64,000 nucleotides of DNA, taken from the NCBI GenBank assembly GCA_025531455.1, contig JAMYHL010000081.1, positions 1 through 64,000 of the forward strand. The letters run 5' to 3'. The notes below the pieces were generated by a model that saw nothing but the letters and a program-made list of their open reading frames with translations, was not told the DNA's origin and did no database searches. Below are positions 47,316 through 57,953 of this stretch, piece after piece. The stretch is from Apiotrichum sp. Y4204. Lineage: Eukaryota > Basidiomycota > Tremellomycetes > Trichosporonales > Trichosporonaceae. Both the position numbers and the translations under genes were made by a program. The stretch's first letter is position 1. Each line of letters starts with the position of its first letter.

Positions 47316-47532
47316 TTCCATTTTTTGAGCTTAGTGTACCGTAGACCGGAGCGCGTGACATGTAAAAAGTCCAGACATTGAATGCAGATGCATATGTCAC
47401 TTCATGCTGTACATCTACTGTTGTTGCACATCTACTGCTATCCTACTCGTACGGGGAATGAACTAGAGGCGCAGAGGGGTACTAGTGCTCTGCGCCAGAT
47501 GTGGGGTGAGGCAGCGCCTCGCTTCCGACCGC

Positions 47533-49023
47533 TTACGCGAGGGCCGGAACAATGAGCTCGTTGCTCGCAACCGCCTTCTCCAGTCCCTGCACGCCGTTGG
47601 CCGTCTGCCCAACCGCATCGGCCCAGTGTCCGAACTGCTCAGCGAGGGTGTCGAGCTGTGTACCCTCGAGGACACGCGGCTGGATCCAGGTAATGTCGAC
47701 GGTGGAGGCCACCTGGTCGAGAGTGCCGCGGATGAGGCCGAGCGAGAGCGCCTTCATAATGAGGTGCTCGACCTCGAGGACGGGGAGGCGGGTCGCCTCG
47801 GCGATCTGCGCAAATGTCATAAGACGCGTCGCGCCGTCACGCGGGCGCGAGAACGCCGCCTGGATGAGCGCCATGAGGCATATCTTCTGGCGGAGGAACG
47901 CCACGCTCTCGGCGAGAATCGGCTCGGTCGAAAAGTGGTTGCTCAGCACGTCGAATTTGCCAATCGCGCCCGCGTTGAATGCCGAGATCAGGTCCTTGAT
48001 CCACTCGTGGGGCGTGCCGGCCAGCGTCTGCAGAATCGGGTGTTGCAGCTGATGTCAGAAGTAATACTTGGAGATGCGGGAGGACGGGATTGCTGAAATA
48101 ACGCGACAATTCCCAGCAAAATCTGTCCCTGCACACTCACCAGCTCGCCAAAGTTGTAGATGCTCTCGCCGAGCAGGGCGGCAATACACAGGTCGTGTGC
48201 ACGTGCCTTCTTGTCCTCTGGCGACAGCTCGCGGTCAACGTCCACACACGCAAGGTACAGCAATGCGTTCTTGTAGTATGGTCCATAGTCGGCCTTAACC
48301 TTGTAGTAGTCTCCCGCGACGCCGTAGTACCCTGCGTTCACGACCGGCTCAACATTGTCGAGATCGGAGAGAAGCTTTTCGCACTCGTCGAGCCGCTTCT
48401 TGCAACCAGGCAGGTCGCCGAGGAGGAGCTGAGCGTACGCCAGCGACGAGAGCGACAGCGCAAATGCCTCGGGTGCCGGGCGTGGCGGCGCGGGCTGGGC
48501 TGGTGTGTCCTCGGTCGCCTCGACAGGGTACGGCGAGACGAGGCGCGAGTGCACGCTCTCGAGAAACTTGAGCGTGAGGTCCGGCTCCGAGTATTCCCGT
48601 CCGACGCGGCGCGCAATCTCGACCAGCTTCAGTGCGTTGATCTTGTTCTCGATCGTGGTGATGAACCTGGGGTCAGAGGAGCCAGTCGCCGTACCCACTT
48701 CTCAAACAGCTCAATCTGGTACGGCCCCGAGCCTGGCAGCGAGATAAACTCGATGATCGCGACGGTGATGTTGTGCCATAGCCTACGGTCAGTAGATAAT
48801 TAACGGCTTGGATAAGTTGAGAGATTGGGCTGTGGCAGCGCTTTACCATGCTGCTTTCACGGCGGCTGACCACACTCCTCAACGCCTGCGTCACTAGCAC
48901 TCACTTCTTCTCGTATGCTTCGCGGATCTTGGTCCACGACGGGCGGAGGGCCTCCGGGGCAGCAGCCTCAGACTTCTCGAGGAAGGCGAGGGGGTCGACC
49001 TTTGCGTCCTGGTCGATATCCAT
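47533..49023 (-). CDS. RPN9: 26S proteasome lid subunit RPN9 (PSMD13), 414 aa
   Basis: PCI-domain subunit of the 19S lid, needed for lid assembly. Exons: 48905-49023, 48699-48782, 48141-48666 and 47533-48048. The N-terminal helical repeats include LWHNITVAIIEFISLPGSGP and FITTIENKINALKLVEIARR. Family-typical stretches are PVVNAGYYGVAGDYYKVKAD, YYKNALLYLACVD and ALLGESIYNFGELLQHPIL. The PCI winged helix contains ICLMALIQAAFSRP, FAQIAEATRLPVLEVEHLIM and SLGLIRGTLDQVASTVDITW, followed by QPRVL. The tail ends LIVPALA. It is divergent from uL10m, with 288 bp between start codons, and convergent with the PAB2 homologue. Confidence 0.95.
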
Positions 49024-49311
49024 GGTGTCTAGAGTGAATGTGGTGTATGTGTCAACATGCGCAGAGTTCGCGAGATGCATCCACACAATGTCATGAACTT
49101 GTGGTCGTAGACAGCATGCATCATCATCGGAACCGAGACGCGTAACCGCACTACAGTGGGAGTGATACATCTGCTTCCGCAACCACAAAAAATAACACAT
49201 CAGACGCTCTGCGATTTCGGACTGTCCCTCCGTCTCATCTGTCCACCTCCCGACTTTTCCTCCCTTCACTGTCGATCGCCGATCCTCTCCTCTCCGTCTC
49301 CGACGCCGACC

Positions 49312-50082
49312 ATGCCGCCCCGACCAGCACTGAACGCCGTGAGGCGATACGCGACCGTCGCCGCGGACGCCGTCGCGTCGACCTCGGCCTCGACCCCCGC
49401 CCCGCCGTCCATCGCCCGCGAACGCGTGTTTGGCGGCCGCAAAGCCTTCCTCTACTCGTACTACACCCACCTCCTGCGCCAGTCCGATGTCGTCCTGCTC
49501 TTCCAGCACGCAAACCTGTCCGTTGTGGAGTCGCGCGCGCTCCGCGCCGCCATCGCCGCCATCCCCCTCCCGCCGTCCCCCGAACCGCTCTCCGAAGCCG
49601 AGGCCGAAGCCCAGGCCGCGCACCTCACCATCCTCCGCACCGGCGTGCTCTCCTCCGTCGTCCGCGCCATGCAACCGCCAAATGCCCAGCTTACCCCACA
49701 CCTCGACGGCCAGACCGCGCTCATCACCGTCCCCTCCCTCTCTCCCGCCTACATCTCCAAGATCCTCGCGGCCACCGAACGCGTGATGAAGCGCGCGCAG
49801 AAGGACGAAAAGGCAAAGGACGCCACAAAGGAGGTCAAGCAGCCCGCATTCACCCTCACGGCCGCCGTGCTGGAGGGCAACCGCCTGATGGACCCCGCTA
49901 CCGTCCGCGAGGTCGCCAAGCTCCCCGAGCTCGACACGCTCCGCGCCCAGCTCGTCGGCCTGCTCGAGAGCCCGGGTCGCCAACTCGTCGGCGTCCTCTC
50001 CCAGGCGGGCGGCGGCGCGCTCGTCCGCACCCTCCAGGGCCTCGAGCAGGGCCTCAAGGACAAGGCCGAGAAGTCCGAGTAG
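49312..50082 (+). CDS. MRPL11: Mitochondrial large-subunit ribosomal protein uL10m, 256 aa
   Basis: Stalk-base protein of the mitochondrial 54S subunit. Single exon. The N-terminus is a mitochondrial targeting type (MPPRPALNAVRRYATVAADA, rich in Arg, Ala and Ser with no acid). The uL10 domain starts at RKAFLYSYYTHLLRQSDVVL and continues LFQHANLSVVESRALRAAIA. A weaker central region follows and the C-terminus ends in LVGLLESPGRQLVGVLSQAG, then LVRTLQGLEQGL. The frame is open further upstream (MGVIH at 49156), but that part has no conservation features, and ATG 49312 gives the targeting peptide. Confidence 0.85.
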   Translation: MPPRPALNAVRRYATVAADAVASTSASTPAPPSIARERVFGGRKAFLYSYYTHLLRQSDVVLLFQHANLSVVESRALRAAIAAIPLPPSPEPLSEAEAEAQAAHLTILRTGVLSSVVRAMQPPNAQLTPHLDGQTALITVPSLSPAYISKILAATERVMKRAQKDEKAKDATKEVKQPAFTLTAAVLEGNRLMDPATVREVAKLPELDTLRAQLVGLLESPGRQLVGVLSQAGGGALVRTLQGLEQGLKDKAEKSE

Positions 50083-50504
50083 ACGTAGATGTAGCACGCA
50101 TAGCATTTCTCAGATTGACTCGGATTATCTCGGATTGACTGCACCGAGCTGCTGACTGGTGCTGAAGCTGCCTACCGAGGTTGACTGTCTACACGAAGCC
50201 GACAGACTACTGAAGCTGACACCACTACCGGTTAGCCAAGAGTGGCGCTGTCTATCATCAGCGCTGTGAAACTGACTGTCATTGACACTCGTCTTGGACC
50301 ACTGCTGGCTAGCACCGATTCAAAGAGAAGATGGCATGGTTTGGACGTGCTGCTATGATACAGGGCTATAAAAGTATGGATACAGCAAAGAAACTGTTCC
50401 AGGCGCTATCCCATGGATACAGAGGGATAAGAAATGCCGGTTGAGGTGGGTCGCTAGTGTAGCAGATGCTGATCAGGCTCCGGTGGGACGGGGCTCGCTG
50501 CCGG
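50083..50504. other. Intergenic stretch
   Basis: About 420 bp between uL10m and the convergent unknown gene. A TATAAAAG word occurs near 50366 but no gene start follows on the plus strand. Confidence 0.4.
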
Positions 50505-51108
50505 TCACCGGGAGCTTTGCCTCGCCAGGCGTTTGGGGCTCGGTGAGCTTGGCGTCGCCGGCCGCAGGACGGTGCCAATCTGGGTGATGGTCTGGACGAC
50601 TGTGGAGACGCTGATGGTGGCAGTGGGGTCAACACGGAGCATGGCCTTGAAGGGGCCGCCGCTGGCCGTGGCGGTGCCGTTCGCGTTTGCGGTGGTGAGG
50701 ATGGACGCGGGATTCTTCTTGCCAAAGTGCGCACCACACCCCATATCGCCAATATCAGCAAAAGAGCCCGAGTCAAGGTCGAGGAGACTCTTGGCCTGGA
50801 TGTAGAAGCCGCTCGTGCACTCGCCGCAGAGGACGTCTGTGTCGATGTACCCGAACGCCCTGGGCTGGACGGCGACCCTGGAGAACATGCCGTCGACCTG
50901 CCGCTCACAGGTGCGGGAGGTCGCGCTGGGCGAGCACTGAGAACGTGCGGATCTGGTCAAGGCTGCGCTTGTCCTTCTCTGCCTCTTTGCTGTCTTTGCT
51001 CTCCTCGTGCTTGTTGTTGTACTTGTCCTCGGTATCGTTGTTGTCGTCCTTGTTCTCCTTTCCCTTGCCGCATTCCACTCCCATGCCCCCAACCCTTATA
51101 TCCGGCAT
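50505..51108 (-). CDS. Unknown protein with uncertain exon structure, about 190 aa
   Basis: From ATG 51108 the frame is strongly codon-biased and reads MPDIRVGGMGVECG, then a Lys/Asp/Glu/Asn-rich segment and RTFSVLAQRDLPHL to a stop. Coding bias then moves to another frame (AVQPRAFGYIDTDVLCGECT, followed by a Gly/Ser-rich part and TISVSTVVQTITQIGTVL). A 31-nt intron (50878-50908; GTGAGC donor, CTCCAG end) joins them in phase, giving exons 50909-51108 and 50505-50877. Near the end, coding bias seems to shift again to the original frame (GDAKLTEPQTPGEAKLPVTG). So an alternative is one frame disrupted by two compensating indels. No family recognised. Confidence 0.4.
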
Positions 51109-51259
51109 ATCCAGTCTCTATAATTACATATGTATCTTGTGTCTACATCTCCACCGGCAGAGGCAGGATCGGTCACTGGCAAAAGCAGGCGGGCAAGCTC
51201 TTGCACGCGCCGCGGGTGCGAGCATCCGTCCCGGGCCAGGCGTCAGCGCGCCCAACGCT

Positions 51260-52013
51260 CTAGCCGTGGTAGTACTTGTTGAACTTTTCCACCAGCACCG
51301 GATCGTTCTGCGGTCAACTTGATCCGCGGTCAAAGCCCAGAGCTCCAGACTCACGCGGTACAGCTCCTGGAACCCGGTGAAGCCGTCGCGGAGGACGAGA
51401 ATGTCCTGCTCCGGCGCGTCCTTGAGGATGAGGTCGCGCGCTTCCGCGTAGCGCTGGGAGCAAAGGGCGCAATCAGTGGGGAAAAGGAAGAGGACATGGC
51501 AGAAATCGTATCGGCGGCATGCGCGGCATGTCAGTCAAACGGCACATACAACGGCTCTCGTACTCACGCGCGCGGCCTTGGGGCCCCTTCCGGTTAGTCG
51601 GAACTGTCATTTCCATCAATGCACTCACCGGACCTGCGACAGCGCACAGTCTACAGTCAGGCCATGCCTTCATCTCCTCTCCTTGGGACTCACGGAACAC
51701 GACCTGCGGAACTACCATGAATCAGCTACACCTCATCTCCCCAACGCACCATTCTCAAACTGCCGCACGAGATCATCCACATGTGCGAGGAACGTGTCGC
51801 TCGGGATATTCCGCGCGCCAACAATGTTTCCTCCCTGGAAATTCAGTATCAGTTCACCTCTTTGCTCTTCTCGCTTCTCCCGCTTCTCACCGCAAAGTCC
51901 GAGTCGCGCACATCGACGACGGCCCACGCGCTCCCCGCCCCCGTTGGCGCGGCGCGGATGAGGGACGCGAGCTCAGCCGCGTTGATGTACCGGAACGCGG
52001 GGGTTAGTGACAT
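51260..52013 (-). CDS. CDC25-like rhodanese-domain phosphatase (Ibp1/Acr2/Ych1 type), 137 aa
   Basis: Small single-domain protein with a dual-specificity-phosphatase or arsenate-reductase fold. Seven exons: 51891-52013, 51750-51834, 51694-51711 (18 nt), 51629-51650 (22 nt), 51568-51586 (19 nt), 51355-51453 and 51260-51307. The conserved N-terminal motif is AVVDVRDSDFAGGNIVGARN. The active loop VVFHCALSQVRGPKAARRYA carries Cys77 and Arg83 (HCX5R) and is pieced together from exons 3-6. The tail reads LRDGFTGFQELYRND. Only this splicing rebuilds the catalytic loop, which strongly supports it. CDC25-type and arsenate-reductase activities cannot be told apart from sequence alone. Confidence 0.85.
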
Positions 52014-53898
52014 TTTTCAGTGGATCGATGGAGAGCAGAAAGACAAATTGGCAGGATATAAGTACAGAACGCGTAGTGACTGGTGGTGGGCTGTTGCTTG
52101 CCACCCAACGGCCAGTGAGTTGACCAAGTGTCTGGACTGGTCGGGTCACGTGAACCAGAGGCTGGGGCCCCAGACCGACACGTGGCACGATGTTGTTGGC
52201 CAGTTGCGCGGTCGCCTTCTCAACGATATGCACGATGCCGAAGGATCTGAGATCTGAGATCTCTTGATCTCTTGCAGCCAGGCGCAGGTCTGTTGATCCG
52301 AAGCCGCTGGCCAAGGACTCTGTAGCCAAGACAATACCACAGCACTGACCGGGGCTGGCGGACAAGCCAGTGCCATTCCGGCGGCGGCGCGGCGCGGGGC
52401 GGCGGCGCCATCCGTCGAAGATCGAGAACAGCTTCATCTGTGCATATGTGTGCATGTGCGGAGAAATACAGGACAGTCCACGGCACCGTCGGAGAGTTCT
52501 CACTGTGTACACAGAGCTGCAGCTCGCATCTCTGTAGACATCTGTGGCCCTGACGCCTTCGACCACTGTATAAACTACTTGTACGCTGTCCTGGATGCCG
52601 AAAGCGGACATGAAACGCGTAGGAAAACGGGCGTACGTCGCGTTCCGGGGCTAAACCCAGATGAGGCGCCGCGGTGGCCCCCTGTGGCCCCAGGTGGCCG
52701 GTGGCGTCCTGGCAAATGCCGTACATTTGTAGACAGCTAGAAACACGGCGTCCAGCGACGTCCAGCGACCGGGATGAAGCCACCCCGACTGTAGATTCAA
52801 GCTCTGTTTTGCTTGCAGCTTTGCTGCATTGCTTACTGCCCGCACGCGTCCATCAGCGTAGCCACAATCTGGATGCGGCCTGGCCTTGCAGGATAGGGTT
52901 GCGCCGAAACAGGGGCAGGTCGGCCGGAAGGGTGCCTTGCTGCTTCTTCTGTCTGGATCTCTGCGTGCTCTGCATCGACAGGGGAGCGGGGGATAAGCGT
53001 ACAAGATACAAGATAGTCGTAATGGCTGCCAAGCTGCCAAGGTGCCAGCCAGCCCGTGCCAGCCTCTGCGCAGAGTATGCAACGCTGGGACGCTGGATTT
53101 CTTGGTGTTTCGGCCCGAGGACCCCCGTGCATCTCCCGCGTCGTCCGAGAAACAGGCTGCAGGCTGATCTGTGCTGCTCGGTCGATGCCATCTCACATCT
53201 CTCATCTCACACACGGCGCGCTTGACTGCAATGTGGCTTGGAAGGCGGCCCGTATCCAGCGCGAGGCCAGAGACCCAGAGAGACTGCAAAGGAGCAGCAG
53301 CATGCGGGAGGTCCCATACGGTGAATCATTACGTTACGGGGTGTGTCTCTTCGTGCTCGCCCTGTTAACATCCCCCTCCCCCCCCCCCCCTATGTTTCCA
53401 CTGAACACCAGACGTTGCGGCAAGCACCAGACGCACTCTGCCCCTGCTCAGCATGCTCATGCTCATGCTCAGGCCCGCCCCCCGAGCGTTTTGTACTGTG
53501 TCCCTCCTGTTTTGCTCGATTGGGGCTGTTCTTTCGCTTCGCTGCCGTTGCCGTGCTCCCGGGCCCAGCAACTAGAGTTGCTTCACGACGCGAGCGACAG
53601 CATTCCTCTGCCGTCGTCTGCTGACCACCACCCCTTATGCAGGCCATACAGCACTCTACCTGCACTCTTCTGGAAGCCACCGATGTCTCCTCGGTTGAGG
53701 CGACGCATCTCGCGCTCGCTGTTGCTTATTGCTCTCTCACCATCTCTATCCATCTAGTATCGAGCTCTTAATCCATCTCGTCTCCATCGAGGTCCCAGTC
53801 AGCCCACACCCCACAAGGTTATTCCACCAACTCTACCGGATCTCGAGGCACGTCGTTCGCCGAGCACCTCCAATCCGCGCCATCGTGTAATCCCCGCC
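52014..53898. other. 1.9-kb gene-free divergent region
   Basis: Several overlapping random ORFs occur on both strands, none with family features. A C13 run lies at 53378-53390. The last 250 bp before 53899 are pyrimidine-rich, as expected for a leader. Confidence 0.4.
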
Positions 53899-55480
53899 AT
53901 GCCCATTTCTCTCCTCCGGCGGCCGTCGCGTCCCCGCGAGCCGTCCGTCGCGCCCGCCATCGGCGCGATATCCCTCCCGGACCTCACCGGCCCCCTCATC
54001 GACACGACAGCTTGGTCGGTACCGCACAGCGCGGTCGACGGCGGCAAGTATCCAGAGCCGCTCGCAGGCGCAGGATCGCCGACCTCGCCGAACAGCGACT
54101 ACTCGCATTCGCCAGACGGACACAGCTCGGCCGGCCACCACAGTTTCGCGTCACCGCTCACTGCCCCGTCCCGCGTCCCGGCTCGCGTCCGCGACGTGAA
54201 CGGCAAACCAGTTACAGACTTCCACCGCCCCTTCCGCTCCGTCTCGCCACAGTCTCCGCCATCCCTCGGGCCGCGCAGCAGGAAGAACCGCCGCCTCGCA
54301 GCACTCACTATCATGGTCGTCGGCCCGAGCGGGAGTGGCAAGACCAGGTGCGTCAACAGGCCAGGCTTGCGGCCCGTCCTGGGTTCCCGGAGCGCCACAG
54401 GCCACAGACCCCAGACCCCAGAATCCACTGACCGGCAGCTTTATCGACGCCCTGACGGGTGTCATGGACCCCGAACTCCCCCGCCTCGGCAAGCAGGGAA
54501 TACGCGCACCGCCGACGACGAGCGTGATGCGCCACGAGATCATGTCCGCACGCGAGCGCCGCTCCCTCCTGGTCCTTGACACGCCAGGCCTCCCCCTCCC
54601 GGAAGCAGGCACCGCGCGCCGGGGACGCGCACTCAACGCCCTCCTTGGGATTGTGGAGGACCGTCTCGCGCACCACCTCAGCGAAGAGTCAAAGGTCGTG
54701 CGGCGGAAAGCCGACGGCGCAGACCTCGTCGCTTTGAGTGAGCCCCAGCCGGACTTCCATATCTAACTCCAGTCATCTACGTGGTTGACGCGCGGACCGT
54801 GCTTGTGAAACCGCCGACGATCGATATCGACTGGGACACGATCGCCGAGCCGCCCGCCAAGGGGCCCCGCCCGACGAGCCGTCTTGAGCCGCACGTCGGC
54901 GAGGTCGAGGCGCGGTTCCCCGTGGAGGACATTGAGGCAGTGAGGAAAAGAGGAAAAGCTGGGCGCTGACTTCAGATCCGCCGTTTCTCGGTTCGCGCGA
55001 ATGTTTTGCCGGTCCTGACGCACGCGGACGCACTGACCACCCGCGAACTCGCCGCCGTGCGCGCCGCGGTCGTCCGCGACCTCACGACCGTGTTTGGGCG
55101 CGAACCCCTGGGCGCATGGGGTATTCTGAGCGCGAGCCCTGGTCCTGTGAGTTTGGGGGTTTTGGACAGTGTTCTAACGGCAGGAGGAGGCAGATGAGGA
55201 GGAGGACCCAGAGCACCCGGAACGCGCGATGATGGCGGAGAAGAGCCCCGTGCCGTACGCAGTGTTCGCGCCCGAAGTCGGCGTCGACACGGGGTTTACG
55301 CGCGCGTTCCGCTGGGGCAGCGCGGCCGCTGACGACGCAGCGCACAGCGACCTGCCCGCCGTGCGGGATGCGCTCATGTCCGCTGCCGAGTGGCTCCGCA
55401 TGAGTACCCGCGAGGGAGTGTACGAAAAGTTCCGCACCGAAAAGCTCCTCTGTGCGCGCGGCGTAAAGGCCGAGCTCTAG
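53899..55480 (+). CDS. Divergent septin-type P-loop GTPase, 460 aa
   Basis: Exons: 53899-54347, 54439-54737, 54773-54939, 54976-55146 and 55184-55480. The first 140 residues are Ser/Pro-rich and disordered. The GTPase domain then starts with G1 VVGPSGSGKTSFIDALTG (P-loop about 142-149), G3 LVLDTPGLPLPE (Asp197), YVVDARTVLV and G4 VLPVLTHADALTTRELAA (THAD at 320-323). Spacing and the PVLTHAD-LT-EL pattern resemble septins, which have AKAD at G4. The C-terminal half lacks an obvious septin unique element or coiled coil. All exon junctions are in phase; two introns are 35-36 nt. It may be a septin-like GTPase of fungi that does not polymerise. Family call moderate. Confidence 0.75.
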
Positions 55481-56604
55481 ATAGACTACTTCATTCATCA
55501 TTGCAGATCTGGTTGGCGGGTTCATACGATTATTACGAGCGAGGGTCATGTCTGCATGGAGACAAGGTGTTGGGATGAAGAAGCTGCCACGCAGACTATA
55601 CAGCGTCTTACATGTACTGACGGCGAATAATTTGCATTTACCTTGCGGTTGGGCGTTATTGGAACCTGGACCATCTCATCTGAAGATGGAAGCCCGCGAG
55701 AATCTCATGAGCAAGAAGCTATGGCTGCAAGTTTGACGGCTTCAGCTCGGCAGTTACTGGTAGGTAGGCAGGAAGCTCCAGTCGCCAGTCTGTCTGCCAT
55801 GGAACAGAAACTACCGGTGAGGGAAGCTCTGGTTACAAGCATGTTGATCCCGGCGCGGGGTGTTCCCTGTGATGTTGAGGAGGTCTCAAGGTATTTGGAC
55901 GCGATGGGTGTGTTCTGCAAACGTGCAGCCTGGTGATGATGTCGCTATTCGTGTACTCGTGTGGCCATTCGGCGGAGGCTTGTGTCCGTAACGACCTCTG
56001 CGCCTCCACGAGCCAGTTGCCGACCCTAGACTGCTGCGTGGGGTGCGATGTCGGGAGGCCAGCGGGTTTGGGGTGCGCGTAGGGTAGGAACTCGGGAACT
56101 GGCGGCTAGGTGTTTTATCTCGTGTTTATCCGATCGTGCGCTAGTCAGAGAGCGCAAGATATCGCAAGTGTTCAAGTGAGAGAAAGAAACGGGACCGACA
56201 AAATGAAGACAAAGACTAAGACAACAGAAGTGGGGTGAACTGGGAAACACAGTTTCCCGCCCCTCTCGGTCGACTCTTATCATGAAGGAAAGAAGTGGGT
56301 CAGTCACCACGACGTGAGTACCACCTGACAACCAGTCATATATCAGTACATCAGTAGCGTGGGATCGAAATAGCGCGTAGCACGGGATGTGCGGATCGCC
56401 GTATCTGTGAGAAGCCTCGATGCGAGAATCAAAATGCGCCGAGCTGCGTCGTGCTGGTAGTGCAGTCAACATGTCGTGGCCAGAGTGGGACGAGGTGGAC
56501 GAGGAAACGGGACGGCATGCATTCGACTTCGGCACTCTATGTGTGCACCGCGCACGGCTACGCAACGGTAGGGATGGCGCGACTGAGACTGTACTTCGAT
56601 CCTT
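55481..56604. other. Intergenic stretch between convergent genes
   Basis: About 1.1 kb with no recognisable gene. Small ORFs lack codon bias. Confidence 0.4.
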
Positions 56605-57426
56605 CTACTCCGAGGGCGCCTGCCACACGGGCTGAGCCTCGGGGTCGTTTGACGGCGGCTGCATTGTGCTTTTGTCAGCGAGGATGCGAATTTAGAGGGA
56701 GGCGCGCAAGACCATACGAGGATCAAGATCAAGGTCTCAGGCCCGCATGGTCGCACTTCACACTCTCCACCAGCCACTCGATTCTCCACTCACCTGGGAG
56801 GCTCGAAGAGGTTGACAAAGTTGAGGCCGATGTACACGAGGCCGATGAAGCCGACGACTGAGCCGCACACGTAGAGAATGGTGTAGTAGTTGAGCATCAG
56901 AACGCCGAGGAGGAGGTAGACTGTAGTCAACGTCAGAGGGGGTCATTGCCACCACATGTGCGCTACTATACTCACAGACACCCCGCCCAATGAACGAGTG
57001 CATAAAGCTCGCATACTTGTGTACGAGCGCCTTCTGCTGCTCGGTCGGCGTGCGCACCTCGAGGAAGATGATGAGAGCGCCGGCGCTGCCGTCAGCTATG
57101 AGAGTCAAGCGGTATGTAGTCCAGGACTCCTTGAACCTAGAGCTATATCTTCACTTACATCACCTCGTAGATGCCGATAATGATACTCGAGAACGAGTGG
57201 TTGATAAGAGAGCCGACGCCGCCCGCGATAGCGAGACCGCCGACCGCGCTGGGGTCAGTATGGAAGTACACTATCGATGTGTGCGTGTTTCTGAACCCGG
57301 TCTGTCACCGCCTGGGGATCGGACTCGGGACGCGCTCTTCTCACATGTTCACGATCCTGGCGTCAGCGCAATAACAGTAGCCACATACCGCATCAGCTCG
57401 GCGGGGTTCTGCATGATCCGGTCCAT
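56605..57426 (-). CDS. TVP15: Golgi apparatus membrane protein TVP15, 146 aa
   Basis: Small tetraspan protein of late-Golgi vesicles. Exons: 57389-57426, 57345-57356 (12 nt), 57159-57248, 56976-57085, 56794-56920 and 56605-56668. The spliced product reads LMRIVNIAVGGLAIAGGVG, then IIIGIYEVIAGALIIFLEVR, ASFMHSFIGRGVFYLLLGVL and GLVYIGLNFVNLFEPP. These match yeast Tvp15 block by block, including the YASF-SFIGRGIFY core. The 12-nt exon supplies IVNI, which fits the yeast KIANL segment. The last exon follows CTGACAAAAG and adds a polar tail ending WQAPSE. Four hydrophobic segments are visible. Confidence 0.9.
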
Positions 57427-57953
57427 GGTTGCGATGGAGAGAGGGCGACATGCAAGGATGTCGACGTGCTCGATGATGGCACACACTGCACACTGACGTC
57501 CCAAGGCAGGACAAGGCCCAGGTTGCGGTGGAATCCCACGTGCGGGTAACCACGTGTGTGACCCTGAATTCGCACTGCCAGGACCAGAGGCGCCCTGAGA
57601 CATTTGAGATCCAAAGCCAACGGGTGAGTTCCATCGATTCGAATGTTCGATCTGTTCCCAACTGGCACAGAACAATGGCCTGCAATGCTCTCTTCAATCC
57701 AACATCGGGGAGAACGACTCGAGACTGCTTACACAACTGAAGAGCTCTTGTCGAGTGGAGTCAAATGAACGTCGTCCTCATGTCCTTTGAGCCACGCAGA
57801 TCCCCCTGACGACGATCACCGTCCTGTCGTGATCGACAAGCAGCAGCAGGCCCTGCAAATCCCGGCGATCCTCTCGGATCAGCAGGCACTCGCTCCTCAG
57901 CGCCTGAAACTTCCTGTACAGTCTCTAAGAATACATACACTGGCTACTAGTCA
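57427..57953. other. Promoter region of TVP15 and 3' flank of GPN3
   Basis: 527 bp with no coding feature recognised. Confidence 0.4.

Noticed and set aside
53056..53757. 233-codon plus-strand ORF upstream of the septin-like gene
   Set aside because: Runs through a C homopolymer and pyrimidine leader; no conserved features.
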